The notes: generated from the letters alone by a model not told the origin. A stretch of 64,000 nucleotides of DNA from Vibrio fluminensis (GCF_015278125.1 NZ_JADILO010000018.1:16648-80647), one strand, 5' to 3'; counted from the stretch's first letter, positions 1-8,168 are shown. Translations and numbers: made by a program.

Positions 1-346
1 GTACAAAAGGGTATGAACCTGTCGCAAGAACAAGCTTGTCGTATTGAATCTCACGACCAGAAGAAGAGTAAACAGTGCGATTTTGACGGCTGATATTGAT
101 CGCACGCTCGCCTAGTAGAACTTGAATGCCATGTTTCTCATAGAAGCCCTCTTTGACCAATGAGAGTTCTTGAGCAGTGTGATGAGAGAAGTAAGAAGAA
201 AGGTGGACACGGTCATAGGCGACACGCCGTTCCTCACAGAAAACCGTTACCTCAACATTTGAGATATCTGTTTTCTCAACGAGATCTTCGATAAAGCGGT
301 GTCCTACCATGCCATTACCGACGACCACTAGCTTGAGCTTGCTCAT
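1..346 (-). CDS. nirB: Nitrite reductase [NAD(P)H] large subunit, N-terminal part (runs off the window)
   Basis: Only the first ~115 codons are present; the frame stays open to base 1. The start is the ATG at 344-346. The protein opens with the FAD-binding Rossmann motif of this family (VVVGNGMVGHRFIEDL), followed by a region typical of the NirB FAD domain (VAYDRVHLSSYF, then YDKLVLATGS). NirB is the cytoplasmic siroheme/FAD subunit that reduces nitrite to ammonium with NADH during anaerobic nitrate/nitrite respiration. The upstream DNA carries FNR-like and NarL/NarP-like sites at positions expected for this promoter, which supports the call. Other FAD-dependent nitrite or rubredoxin reductases share the N-terminal fold, but the regulatory context favours nirB. 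Confidence 0.88.
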   Translation of the reverse strand, partial: MSKLKLVVVGNGMVGHRFIEDLVEKTDISNVEVTVFCEERRVAYDRVHLSSYFSHHTAQELSLVKEGFYEKHGIQVLLGERAINISRQNRTVYSSSGREIQYDKLVLATGSYPFV

Positions 347-408
347 AATCTTTTCCAGTTTTATTTGGTATCTGAGCAAGATTTTCATTTATGAAGAAAA
401 ATTAATAC

Positions 409-422
409 ATGATGTAAATCAA
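409..422. promoter_or_regulatory. FNR-type binding site upstream of nirB
   Basis: ATGAT-GTAA-ATCAA matches the FNR consensus TTGAT-N4-ATCAA with one mismatch in the left half. Its centre is about 70 bp before the nirB ATG. If it sits at -41.5, transcription would start near 374. Confidence 0.65.
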
Positions 423-436
423 TTACTAATTTAAAC

Positions 437-471
437 TACCCCAAAGGGGTATAAGTACTACTTAAGGGGTA
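437..471. promoter_or_regulatory. Two NarL/NarP-like sites upstream of nirB
   Basis: The palindrome TACCCCAAAGGGGTA (437-451) and the 7-2-7 arrangement TACTACT-TA-AGGGGTA (456-471) resemble paired NarL/NarP heptamers (TACYYMT). Relative to an FNR site at -41.5 they centre near -70 and -90, like the nitrate/nitrite-response sites of enterobacterial nirB. The first is one base short of a perfect 7-2-7 site. Confidence 0.55.
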
Positions 472-552
472 TTTGAACGGAAATTTTAAGATAATTTGGT
501 AATTATATTTCATAAATGGTATCTAATTTACCATCCGTGGAGAAAGATTATG

Positions 553-572
553 AAAAAGGCGCAAAATGCGCC
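553..572 (-). terminator. Terminator of the yjjG-like gene
   Basis: GGCGCA (558-563) pairs with TGCGCC (567-572) around an AAA loop. Read on the minus strand it is followed by a T tract (the A run 553-557). It lies ~20 bp after the stop of the nucleotidase gene. Confidence 0.6.
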
Positions 573-593
573 CTAACAAATATCTCGATTTAT

Positions 594-1274
594 CTAAGCT
601 GTCGCTAATAAAATCGCCTTAAGCTCAGACAAACATTTAACCGTGTAACTCGGGGTTATATCTTGGCAATGTGGTTGCTCTGCCGCGTTCAGCCAACAAG
701 TATCAATACCAAAGTTTACACCACCCAGCACATCAGAGTGTAAGTTATCACCGACCATCAATACGCGGTTCTTCTCTGGCTGGCCCATTTGTTCCATCGC
801 GTAACTAAAAATCCCCGCATCCGGCTTAGCTACACCGACTTCTTCAGAAATAACCACATGCTCAAACATGTCGCTTAAAGCCATTTTCTCAAGACGGACT
901 TCTTGCAACTCAGTAAAGCCATTGGTAATGATCCCCAGCTTCGCTTTACCTTTTAATGCATCTAGCAACTCACGTGCTTGTGGGATCATCGTGCAGATAT
1001 CCGCCATGGCATCAAGGAAAGCCGTGTTTAAATCGGTAGTCGTGGTATTAAACTGCTCTGCATAGCCTTTGAAGCGAATGTGCTTAATGTCAGCCGCTGT
1101 GATGGTGCCGTTTTGGTAATCCACCCACAATGGCTTATTAATTTTTTGGTATTGCTCGAAATCGTCACGCGTATACTCAACCCCCATGCGCTCGAACATT
1201 AGCTGCATCCCTTTGAATGCGTCGAATTTAAACAGGGTTTCATCCGCGTCAAACAGAATCCAATCGTACTTCAT
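594..1274 (-). CDS. yjjG: YjjG-like pyrimidine 5'-nucleotidase (HAD family)
   Basis: The 226-residue protein starts at the ATG at 1272-1274. A longer frame exists, but its extra 28 residues precede the conserved start MKYDWILFDADETL. HAD motif I is DADETLFKF (Asp9/Asp11), motif II is IITNGFTE, and motif III/IV is VAKPDAGIF followed by VMVGDNLHSDVLGG. Length and motifs fit the YjjG group, a cytosolic phosphatase acting on dUMP, dTMP and UMP that helps clear non-canonical nucleotides. The gene stands alone, with its own terminator and no close partner. The exact substrate is inferred from the family. Confidence 0.85.
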   Translation of the reverse strand: MKYDWILFDADETLFKFDAFKGMQLMFERMGVEYTRDDFEQYQKINKPLWVDYQNGTITAADIKHIRFKGYAEQFNTTTTDLNTAFLDAMADICTMIPQARELLDALKGKAKLGIITNGFTELQEVRLEKMALSDMFEHVVISEEVGVAKPDAGIFSYAMEQMGQPEKNRVLMVGDNLHSDVLGGVNFGIDTCWLNAAEQPHCQDITPSYTVKCLSELKAILLATA

Positions 1275-1356
1275 GGCTCTACCTACAAATAAGAAAAGAA
1301 AACGCCCGTTTGGGCAACAATGCGCGCGCATTATAACGCTAAAAACGACGGAAAAC

Positions 1357-1389
1357 AAAAAAGGAGTTTACAATGTAAACTCCTTTTTT
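1357..1389 (-). terminator. Terminator, symmetrical, downstream of the SH3-like gene
   Basis: GGAGTTTAC (1363-1371) and GTAAACTCC (1375-1383) form a 9-bp stem with an AAT loop, flanked by an A6 tract on one side and a T6 tract on the other, so it could act in both directions. The minus-strand gene stopping at 1407 ends just before it. Confidence 0.75.
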
Positions 1390-1406
1390 ATCATAAGGTT
1401 AAACGT

Positions 1407-2075
1407 CTATCGGTAAAATATTTTCCCTGTATTTACGTTTAGATAAATTTTGTTGGCTTGCTTAATTCCACCACAATAAACAAAGTAAACATCTTCACTG
1501 TACCTGACCGATTTAACCCAACCTTTAAGCTCTTCAAAATCGGGGGGTAAACAAATACCTTCTCTAATCAAATCGTCCGTGGTTTTTATAAACACATCAA
1601 AATACTGTTTAAAATCATCAGACTCTTCTATATAGCTACTGATGGTTTTAATTCGTTCAGCTTTGGTTATTGTGGGCGGAACTTCAAGTAACTGATCCAT
1701 AGGGATCCACTCAGCGACCTCGTCTTCACCTTCTTTATAAACATAATAGGGTGAGATACGCCCCCAGCCATCACGCTTTTCCAATATATGGACTTTGTCA
1801 CCACGATAAAGCTCCGACTCAATGAAAGCACTCATGTTAGGGTGTTCTCTGATCCCTAGACGCTCAGGGCTAACGTAATAATCTGTCACTTCGGGCACTG
1901 GTGGCGGTATTTCTGGAGTGGTCACCTTTTCTTGAACCAATGGAACCCGCTGTTCTGCCTTCTGCTTAGCTGCTCGAGCAGCATCCTGCTCAGGTTTAAG
2001 ATAGAACATATAATAGCCACCACCAGCTAGTGCTATGCCAACTAGTAGTAATACGACCATTAATATTTTCTTCAT
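1407..2075 (-). CDS. Single-pass membrane protein with SH3-like domain, function unknown
   Basis: A 222-residue protein. Residues 5-27 form one hydrophobic segment (VVLLLVGIALAGG...), then a charged Ala/Lys/Gln-rich stretch and a proline-rich linker (TTPEIPPPVPEV). Residues ~65-130 look like a bacterial SH3 domain (the LGIRE...GDKVHILEKRDGWGRISP pattern and WIPMDQL). The C-terminal ~90 residues are unrecognised. Topology suggests an inner-membrane anchor with the SH3-like domain in the periplasm, where such domains often bind peptidoglycan or peptides. The gene follows phhB by ~85 bp on the same strand but has no evident metabolic link. I assign no specific function. Confidence 0.7.
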   Translation of the reverse strand: MKKILMVVLLLVGIALAGGGYYMFYLKPEQDAARAAKQKAEQRVPLVQEKVTTPEIPPPVPEVTDYYVSPERLGIREHPNMSAFIESELYRGDKVHILEKRDGWGRISPYYVYKEGEDEVAEWIPMDQLLEVPPTITKAERIKTISSYIEESDDFKQYFDVFIKTTDDLIREGICLPPDFEELKGWVKSVRYSEDVYFVYCGGIKQANKIYLNVNTGKIFYR

Positions 2076-2160
2076 GCACTTTTTCCATGATATTGCTGTG
2101 GATCTAATTTACTTTATCGGCAACAGCGCAAAATCTTTAGCAAAAGTGATGACTTGGCGT

Positions 2161-2493
2161 CTAAGGTTCAATTAAGTCACATTTGGCTGCACAGATAAAA
2201 TCATTCTTGTGTAACCCTTTAATCGAATGACTCCACCAAGTCACTGTCACTTTACCCCACTCTACTAATATCGCAGGATGATGAAACTCTTCTTCCGCAA
2301 GCTCCGCTATCTTATTGGCAAAAGACCAGGCAGAAAGAAAGTTTTTAAACTTAAACTGTTTTTCCAATTGAGGAATACCCTCTCTTTCAATAACCTGCCA
2401 ATCTTTTAGCTGCTGCAACAATTCTTGCTGCTCATCATAGCTCACTGGCATCGCTTCTGGTGTGCAAGCCTCACATCTCAATTCGTTCAACAT
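2161..2493 (-). CDS. phhB: Pterin-4a-carbinolamine dehydratase
   Basis: A 110-residue cytosolic enzyme that dehydrates 4a-hydroxytetrahydrobiopterin, regenerating the cofactor used by phenylalanine hydroxylase. The family signature is clear: [19 protein letters not shown], then [21 protein letters not shown] with the catalytic His pair, and [15 protein letters not shown] near the end. Length is normal. It starts 12 bp after the stop of phhA with a strong ribosome-binding site (AAAGGAAG), so the two form an operon in the order phhA-phhB, as in Pseudomonas and other vibrios. Confidence 0.96.
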   Translation of the reverse strand: MLNELRCEACTPEAMPVSYDEQQELLQQLKDWQVIEREGIPQLEKQFKFKNFLSAWSFANKIAELAEEEFHHPAILVEWGKVTVTWWSHSIKGLHKNDFICAAKCDLIEP

Positions 2494-2505
2494 TATTTGC
2501 TTCCT

Positions 2506-3294
2506 TTACGTTGTTTGTTCCTTTGCGGGAAATAAGGGTGGGTACAATCCCTCTAGAGTCGCTTGTTCTACCTCTGAAACTAAGTCTAGTCGACTCAATT
2601 GGTACAACTCCGAAATATCATCCAGCATAAAATAAATTGGCTGCATAATATCAATGCGATAAGGTGTTCTCAGCACAGTGTTGAGTTCAAAAGTCGCTCT
2701 AACGGGTGTTTGTGAGTCAAGAGCATAAAGAGTTTCGCCTGGCGAGGACAAAATACCCCCGCCATAGATTTTCAATTCTTCACCTTGTTTTACCAAACCA
2801 AACTCAACAGTGAACCAATACAAGCGAGCTAAGAATGCACGCTGCTTAGGATTGGCATGGTAACCAAGCTGGCCATAAATGTGCGTGAAATGAGCAAATT
2901 GCGGATTGGTCAACATCGCGCAATGACCAAAGATTTCGTGGAAGAAATCGGGTTCTTGGAGGTAATCAAACTCTTCTCTACTGCGTAGAAAGGTTGCCAC
3001 AGGAAAGCATTGGTTTGCCAGAAGTTCAAAGAAACGATCAAAACTGATTAATGCCGGGACAGGTACGACTTGCCACCCTGTTTCTTGTAGTAAGATTTTA
3101 TTGATATCAGGCAACTGAGGCACGCGATCACGAGGCAAATTCAATAACTCGAGCCCCCTTAAATACTCATCGCACGCCCGGCCTTGTACTAAATTGAGCT
3201 GACGCGCGACTAAATCTCGCCAAATGGCATGCTCTTCTTCGCTCCAAGTGACATAACCTTGCTCGTCCACTGGGTTTGATACATAACACGTCAT
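2506..3294 (-). CDS. phhA: Phenylalanine 4-monooxygenase
   Basis: A 262-residue bacterial phenylalanine hydroxylase converting L-phenylalanine to L-tyrosine with O2 and tetrahydropterin. The iron-binding motif is visible as PDFFHEIFGHCAML (two His) plus the downstream Glu in YWFTVEFGLV. Other family blocks include FLRSREEFDYLQEPD, GGGILSSPGE and PYRIDIMQPIYF. Length matches the single-domain bacterial enzyme. The ATG follows a strong GGGAGGG ribosome-binding site. It is the first gene of the phhAB operon, and a TyrR-box-like palindrome lies ~115 bp upstream, suggesting aromatic-amino-acid control. Confidence 0.97.
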   Translation of the reverse strand: MTCYVSNPVDEQGYVTWSEEEHAIWRDLVARQLNLVQGRACDEYLRGLELLNLPRDRVPQLPDINKILLQETGWQVVPVPALISFDRFFELLANQCFPVATFLRSREEFDYLQEPDFFHEIFGHCAMLTNPQFAHFTHIYGQLGYHANPKQRAFLARLYWFTVEFGLVKQGEELKIYGGGILSSPGETLYALDSQTPVRATFELNTVLRTPYRIDIMQPIYFMLDDISELYQLSRLDLVSEVEQATLEGLYPPLFPAKEQTT

Positions 3295-3409
3295 CGCTCC
3301 CTCCCTGCGGCGTCCTCCGCCGATCTTCTGTTAGTCCCTACCTCTTTTAAGCTTATTGAGACTTATACCAACAGACAAAGATGGCCTGATATTTTGATTA
3401 CACAATTCG

Positions 3410-3427
3410 TGTAACATTTTTTTTACA
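3410..3427. promoter_or_regulatory. TyrR/PhhR-box-like palindrome upstream of phhA
   Basis: TGTAAC-ATTTTT-TTTACA matches the TyrR consensus TGTAAA-N6-TTTACA with one mismatch and the exact 6-bp spacer. It lies ~115-130 bp before the phhA ATG. PhhR, a TyrR homologue, activates phhA in Pseudomonas. The role here is inferred. Confidence 0.5.
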
Positions 3428-3477
3428 TATCATTTTTTAATACGATTATTCGGCCATATAGTTATGATTAACATGTA

Positions 3478-3501
3478 AAAAAAAGGGCATCTAAGATGCC
3501 C
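3478..3501 (-). terminator. Terminator of the methyltransferase gene
   Basis: GGGCATC (3485-3491) pairs with GATGCCC (3495-3501) around a TAA loop. On the minus strand it is followed by a T7 tract. It sits ~30 bp after the methyltransferase stop. Confidence 0.75.
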
Positions 3502-3529
3502 TGTTTCTATAAGTCATATCGTTGTAGTC

Positions 3530-4111
3530 TTACTTCACGGCTACTGCCATGAGAACTTTAAACACACCTTGCTCGGTGTTAATCTCAAATGGAACTGAGG
3601 TAGTTACCTCACTAAAACCAACACCAGTTAGCACTCGCTCAACGTGGTCAGGATACATCGCCATTTCTTCTCCAGGTTCAGCCGCTAACCAATCCCAATG
3701 AATAAAATGTCCGCCCTCTTCGAGCAAAGAGTAAATGATATCTGAAGTATCGGCGTAGTTTGCTAAGAAACCACACACAGATGAAGCTACGACTAAATCA
3801 AATTGATTACGAAATGCTGGGTGTATCGCAGCTAAACCGCGAGTAAGAGTATCAACTACCGCTTCAACGTTCGGCAGGGATTTATTGTCTAGCTGCTCGA
3901 TCATCGCTTCAGAACAATCTAGTGCCACTATGTCTTTGACTACTGGAGACATTTTTTGGCTAAGTAACCCTGTACCACATCCAAAATCAAGCACATGCTT
4001 GCCTTTGATATTAAATGTTTTAATTAGTGAAGAATATGCTTCCTTTGCAAAGATAGTTGTCGCTTTATCTTTATCCCACGTTTCAGCATGTTCATCCCAA
4101 TTGATCGCCAT
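3530..4111 (-). CDS. Class I SAM-dependent methyltransferase
   Basis: A 193-residue protein. I take the start at the ATG at 4109-4111 (MAINWDEHAETWD), which has a GGGAGAG ribosome-binding site; the upstream in-frame extension looks non-coding. Motif I is HVLDFGCGTGLLSQ, followed by an acidic strand end (DIVALDCSEAMIEQL) and the post-motif VVASSVCGFL, so this is a Methyltransf_11/25-type Rossmann enzyme. The substrate cannot be told from sequence. It is monocistronic with its own terminator. The LysR gene diverges ~335 bp upstream. Confidence 0.8.
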   Translation of the reverse strand: MAINWDEHAETWDKDKATTIFAKEAYSSLIKTFNIKGKHVLDFGCGTGLLSQKMSPVVKDIVALDCSEAMIEQLDNKSLPNVEAVVDTLTRGLAAIHPAFRNQFDLVVASSVCGFLANYADTSDIIYSLLEEGGHFIHWDWLAAEPGEEMAMYPDHVERVLTGVGFSEVTTSVPFEINTEQGVFKVLMAVAVK

Positions 4112-4153
4112 TGTGCTCTCCCTAAACTGCTTAAAAAGCAAAAATCTGTTATG

Positions 4154-4256
4154 TATACCCAAATAACCTCAAGAAACCCCGAGTAACCTCGAGTAACCTC
4201 GAGATAAAACGTTAAGACTTTGCTTTTATGACAAAGCACAAAGTCACTTGGGTATA
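4154..4256. repeat. Small interspersed element with 9-bp inverted ends
   Basis: TATACCCAA (4154-4162) and TTGGGTATA (4248-4256) are perfect inverted ends of a ~103-bp non-coding element. Inside are iterated units of the type CGAGTAACCT (4179-4204). Its size and symmetric ends resemble short non-autonomous repeats. It occupies much of the 335-bp gap between the methyltransferase gene and the LysR gene; nothing else is evident in that gap. Confidence 0.45.
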
Positions 4257-4447
4257 GCGGCGCCATTATATGCTAGGCATTGCTGTGTGAAAATAGACAT
4301 TTATGTTCTGATGCAGGTTTCAGACCCTTGTCACTGGTTTTATGTCACATACTTGACTCGATAGTTATCTATAGCTTTGAGTAAACTACTTGACGTAAAA
4401 GTAAAACCAGTGGAAAACTACCTCGTCGTCCAGCGCAGAGAACATCT

Positions 4448-5326
4448 ATGAATTTGTCACAAATTGAAGCATTTTGTACCGTCGCAGATACGGGGTCGGT
4501 ATCCGAAGCGGCCAGACACCTCGACTGCAATCGTACAAAACTGAGTATGGCAATTAAAGCGTTAGAGAAAGAGCTAACAGTTGCGCTATTTATCCGTTCG
4601 GGAAACCAACTTACGCTGTCCGAGGCGGGAAAAGCAATTTATCGCGACAGTCAAAACTTACTCATTACAGAAGCTCGTATTCGTCAAACCTGTGCTCAGG
4701 TATCCGGCGAATTTAGCGCTGAAGTATGGATTGCTCGTGACGACTCATTGCCCGATGACCTTTGGCAAGAGCTATCACATAAACTGAACAGTGACTTCCC
4801 AGCGACGTCGTTCAATATCGTACTTGCATCCTCTGGGGATCTGGCAAACCTCGTGGTTACAGGCCAAGTCGATTTTGCGTTTGGCGTCGACTACGAGAGA
4901 ACCGACGATCCTCACGTAACCTATCAACCATTGGGTAAAATCCGCATGATGTCGGTCTGTGGCGCTGAAAACCCGCTCAGTAAAATGCGGCGTGTATCTG
5001 ACAGCGATTTACGTAACTCTATGCAAGCAGCAATGGTCTACCTTAACGAAAAGGACAACCCTGAGCTCAAGCCGCTATCGCTGCGCCATATTGGATTTTC
5101 CAGTTTCGACTACATGCTGAATTCGATTCTTACTGAAAACGCTTGGGGCGTGTTACCCGAGCCACTTATTCGCCATCACTTACGCAAACAAGAGCTCGCG
5201 GTCATTAAGCATACCTATGGTTTAACCCAAGAAGACTACTGTATGTTTACCCCTTCCGGCAGAAAAGAGCACCCTGCTATGGCTTGGCTTGCTGAACAGC
5301 TTAACGAATACTTGTTCGACTTTTAA
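4448..5326 (+). CDS. LysR-family transcriptional regulator
   Basis: A 292-residue regulator of normal LysR length. The N-terminal winged helix-turn-helix spans residues ~2-60: LSQIEAFCTVADTGSVSEAARHLDCNRTKLSMAIKALEKEL, then LFIRSGNQLTLSEAGKAIY. Residues ~90-290 form the LysR substrate-binding domain, including VVTGQVDFAFGVDYER and NAWGVLPEPLIRHHL. The helix-turn-helix has CNRTKLSMAI in place of the more usual QPAVSRQI, a common variant in regulators of the AphB/LeuO-like type. The target is unknown; the divergent methyltransferase gene is an obvious candidate. Confidence 0.9.
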   Translation: MNLSQIEAFCTVADTGSVSEAARHLDCNRTKLSMAIKALEKELTVALFIRSGNQLTLSEAGKAIYRDSQNLLITEARIRQTCAQVSGEFSAEVWIARDDSLPDDLWQELSHKLNSDFPATSFNIVLASSGDLANLVVTGQVDFAFGVDYERTDDPHVTYQPLGKIRMMSVCGAENPLSKMRRVSDSDLRNSMQAAMVYLNEKDNPELKPLSLRHIGFSSFDYMLNSILTENAWGVLPEPLIRHHLRKQELAVIKHTYGLTQEDYCMFTPSGRKEHPAMAWLAEQLNEYLFDF

Positions 5327-5353
5327 ATGACAAGTGAATAAAAGTCAGTCAGC

Positions 5354-5368
5354 GTCAATTATATTGAC
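5354..5368. repeat. 15-bp inverted repeat between the LysR and CDF genes
   Basis: GTCAAT-TAT-ATTGAC lies 27 bp after the LysR stop and ~150 bp before the transporter start. It may be an operator or part of a weak terminator; the sequence does not decide. Confidence 0.3.
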
Positions 5369-5463
5369 AGCACAAAGCTAGTCTAACCAATTGTATTTAA
5401 ACGATTTTATATATAAACCTTAAATTCCAAAAATGAAATCAGCAAGATCTAGTTTGTAAATTT

Positions 5464-5500
5464 CCTTAGAACTCACAAGAATAGAGTCAATTCTAAGGAG
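5464..5500 (+). promoter_or_regulatory. Hairpin that would hide the Shine-Dalgarno site of the CDF gene
   Basis: CCTTAGAA (5464-5471) is the exact complement of TTCTAAGG (5491-5498). The latter contains most of the ribosome-binding site AAGGAG (5495-5500), 10 bases before the ATG at 5511. An 8-bp stem with a 19-nt loop would block ribosome access. No known riboswitch class is recognised. Confidence 0.45.
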
Positions 5501-5510
5501 ATTTTCAATC

Positions 5511-6404
5511 ATGTGTGCCCAAACAAGTTTAAACGAAAAACGTATTCTTTCTTTCTCAGCCCTCTTAGCATCTGGGTTCGCGATCGGTGGACTCGTTGTC
5601 GGTGTAATCATGGGTTCACTGGTTATCGTTTTTGACGGTGTATACTCGTTAGTCAGCTTACTGTTAACTTTATTGTCGCTTGCGGCATCACGTTATATTA
5701 GCCGTCCTTCACAAGGTCACTTCCAATTTGGTAAAGCGGTCATTGAACCTGTCGTCATCGCAATCAAAGGTAGTGTGATCCTGAGTGTTGTTCTCTATTC
5801 GCTTTATTCAGCAGTCACCGCCCTATTTACTGGTGGACGCGAAGTCGATGCCTCATTTGCGGCACTGTTTGGTTTGGTGAACGTTGTGGGTTGTGGTTTT
5901 GGCTGGTGGTACATCCACAATAAATCAAAACGTTTTTCTTCTGGTTTGATCAAAGCAGAAAGCAAGCAGTGGCAAATGGATACATTATTAAGTGTTGCTG
6001 TCACTCTCGGTTTCTTTGCTGCGTATGGTTTAACGCTAACACCTTTAGCGCATTACAGTATTTATGCTGACCCTATGATGATGCTTTTGATGTCGTTCTA
6101 CTTTATTAAAGTGCCAGCAGAAATGATTGTTCAATCAGCGCGAGAACTGCTGATGATGAAACCAGACCGTAAAATTCATGAGCGTGTGGGTCATGAAGTA
6201 GAAGAGGTTCGCAAACACTTTGAGCAAGAAATTGAACTAAATGGTGTTGCGAAAGTAGGTCAGGAACTATGGGTAAATATTGATATCCATAGTGACGCTA
6301 AACAACTTGACCTCGCAGAAGTTGAAAAAGCGCGTCGCTTACTAAAAGATAAGCTATCTTCGTTGAAACTCGACTTACAACTTACGATGAACGTCGCGAT
6401 TTAA
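5511..6404 (+). CDS. Cation diffusion facilitator (CDF) family metal transporter
   Basis: A 297-residue inner-membrane protein with about six hydrophobic segments (residues ~13-33, 36-58, 75-100, 115-135, 155-178, 182-200) and a cytosolic C-terminal domain. The CDF pattern is visible: SLVIVFDGVYSLVSLLLTLLSLAASRYI in TM2, GHFQFGKAVIEPVVIAIKG in the loop, and WQMDTLLSVAVTLG plus YADPMMMLLMSFYFI later. CDF proteins export Zn2+, Fe2+, Mn2+ or similar ions in exchange for protons. The canonical HxxxD/DxxxD sites are only partly conserved here (FDGVYS, MDTLLS), so the ion is uncertain. A possible ribosome-binding-site-blocking hairpin precedes it. Confidence 0.85.
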   Translation: MCAQTSLNEKRILSFSALLASGFAIGGLVVGVIMGSLVIVFDGVYSLVSLLLTLLSLAASRYISRPSQGHFQFGKAVIEPVVIAIKGSVILSVVLYSLYSAVTALFTGGREVDASFAALFGLVNVVGCGFGWWYIHNKSKRFSSGLIKAESKQWQMDTLLSVAVTLGFFAAYGLTLTPLAHYSIYADPMMMLLMSFYFIKVPAEMIVQSARELLMMKPDRKIHERVGHEVEEVRKHFEQEIELNGVAKVGQELWVNIDIHSDAKQLDLAEVEKARRLLKDKLSSLKLDLQLTMNVAI

Positions 6405-6421
6405 TTAACTCAATCACAAAA

Positions 6422-6452
6422 ACAAAGGCTCGCTAATGCGAGCCTTTGTTTT
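6422..6452 (+). terminator. Strong terminator of the CDF gene
   Basis: ACAAAGGCTCGC (6422-6433) pairs perfectly with GCGAGCCTTTGT (6438-6449) around a TAAT loop; Ts follow. Confidence 0.85.
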
Positions 6453-6563
6453 ATACGTAGAGTTGAGCAATCACGTTTGCGATATAGCTTTTATGAAACT
6501 AGTGGACTAGTATTTATATTATCAAGCTATTACCGCTTTGCTCACTCGTTGCAGGAGGCACAC

Positions 6564-8168
6564 TTGCGCAAAATTAATACTAGCTTTTTGAAAACACTTC
6601 GCGTACTCATCGTTGATGACTCCAGCACCGCGTTGTTGTTGGTAAAGCAGCAGCTAGTAAGCTTGGGCGTAGAACACGATAACATCGTAACTGTAGAACG
6701 CTATCAAGATGCAATTAAAGCGATGGAAACCCATCAATTTGGCGTTCTTATTCTCGATTATCACTTAGAACAACACTTAACCGGTTATGAGTTAGCAATG
6801 TTGTTATATCGTAATCGCTTGATTGGAAACTCGACTGGAGTGCTAATGATATCGGGTGATACAAGGCAAGAAACTGTACTTACCGCACTATCAGGCAAGG
6901 TCCGTCATTTCATAACTAAACCATTGAGTAATGCTTCACTCGCAGAAAAGCTCCATACTATCCATAGTGAAACACAAAAACTCAATCAAATCAGTGAAAC
7001 GCTACGCGATGGAAAGCACCTTTCCGCAGCCAATATGTTCGAGCTGATTAATCGCTCTGGATTTAGCTTAAGTTTAGAGGCGTATTTAATTGAGCATCTA
7101 ATGTGTAACAACCAGTGGGACTTCCTTGATGTCTATATCACGATTTCTTCAACGCCTTGTCATGCCGCTAAAGTATGTGCCATAGCGGGCTTACTTCATC
7201 GAGAAAACAACACACAACAAGCTTTGGAGGAACTGCATCAGTTTTTAACAGAAAATCCGCTATCAATACGAGTGATGGATCTGCTTACCGATATCTACGG
7301 AGAAACAGGACAATATCAACAAGCGGCAATCTGGGCAAACAAAGCATTTGAACTCACGCCGAGTATCGGTGAAAGAGCGACTAAAGCAAGTAAGTTTAGT
7401 ATGCTCGCGAACAAAAAAGCTCAACTGTTAAAAGTAGGAATAACCTATGCTCAGCACATGTCTCTCGCAGACGTTAATTGGTTGAAAACCGTCATCACTC
7501 ACTTTCAATGCTTATATTCGATTTATACTCTTACAGAGAGCACAAAGGCAAAAACTGAGATTATGGTTCATGCAAATAAGTTTACCCGTTTTGCTAGCCG
7601 CAAACTCACGCCTAAAAGGCTCCAGCAACTACAGGCAGTGCTATTACTCGCACAATGCCATGTACTTATTCATGAAAATAACGAAATGTTGGCTCATCAG
7701 AAACTATTGCAATCTTTATCGCACTTCTACGATGAGTTGTTTGAATGTCCACCTGTTTTATTAATGGAGTATCTACCTGCCTTGACGTTGTTTGGCGAAT
7801 TACAGATCCACTCGACGATAAATCATGTACTCAAAACAAGACGTATAAAAGTCTCTCAATCTAATCACGCCACATCAAATACCTTTTCAGCTGTGATGCC
7901 GAATGACATTACATTGTTATCTCAAGACGGCCAATTTCTTAGTCACTACCCTCACTCTAGTGAAGCAAAAATGATTTACTTACATCAGAACGCCGTTAAT
8001 CACTCAAATTCAGATAACAACAAAGTTAGCCGTGTATTAGCCGAATTATTGGTATTGGATCTACCACCAAATTGGCGCAACTGGCTTGTAACTAACAGAC
8101 AACATGGTTTCTCTTCGGCTCCACCTGACGCTTTCTCTCTGTCAGCATCAGGACAAAATAAGGCATAA
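6564..8168 (+). CDS. Response regulator: receiver domain plus TPR-like C-terminal region
   Basis: I choose the TTG at 6564 as start because AGGAGG lies 5 bases upstream, giving 534 residues; a longer in-frame ATG at 6477 adds 29 residues before the receiver domain. Residues ~10-130 form a receiver: LRVLIVDDSS (acidic pair), phospho-acceptor Asp65 in VLILDYHL, and the conserved Lys in HFITKPLS. The rest is helical. ENNTQQALEELHQFLTENPLSIRVMDLLTDIYGETGQYQQAAIWANKAFEL looks like two tetratricopeptide repeats, so output is probably protein-protein contact rather than DNA binding. No histidine kinase is adjacent. A short ORF follows 48 bp downstream. Confidence 0.82.
   Translation: MRKINTSFLKTLRVLIVDDSSTALLLVKQQLVSLGVEHDNIVTVERYQDAIKAMETHQFGVLILDYHLEQHLTGYELAMLLYRNRLIGNSTGVLMISGDTRQETVLTALSGKVRHFITKPLSNASLAEKLHTIHSETQKLNQISETLRDGKHLSAANMFELINRSGFSLSLEAYLIEHLMCNNQWDFLDVYITISSTPCHAAKVCAIAGLLHRENNTQQALEELHQFLTENPLSIRVMDLLTDIYGETGQYQQAAIWANKAFELTPSIGERATKASKFSMLANKKAQLLKVGITYAQHMSLADVNWLKTVITHFQCLYSIYTLTESTKAKTEIMVHANKFTRFASRKLTPKRLQQLQAVLLLAQCHVLIHENNEMLAHQKLLQSLSHFYDELFECPPVLLMEYLPALTLFGELQIHSTINHVLKTRRIKVSQSNHATSNTFSAVMPNDITLLSQDGQFLSHYPHSSEAKMIYLHQNAVNHSNSDNNKVSRVLAELLVLDLPPNWRNWLVTNRQHGFSSAPPDAFSLSASGQNKA

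Noticed and set aside
4024..4266. 80-codon minus frame upstream of the methyltransferase
   Set aside because: It overlaps the real gene in another frame and runs through the inverted-repeat element.
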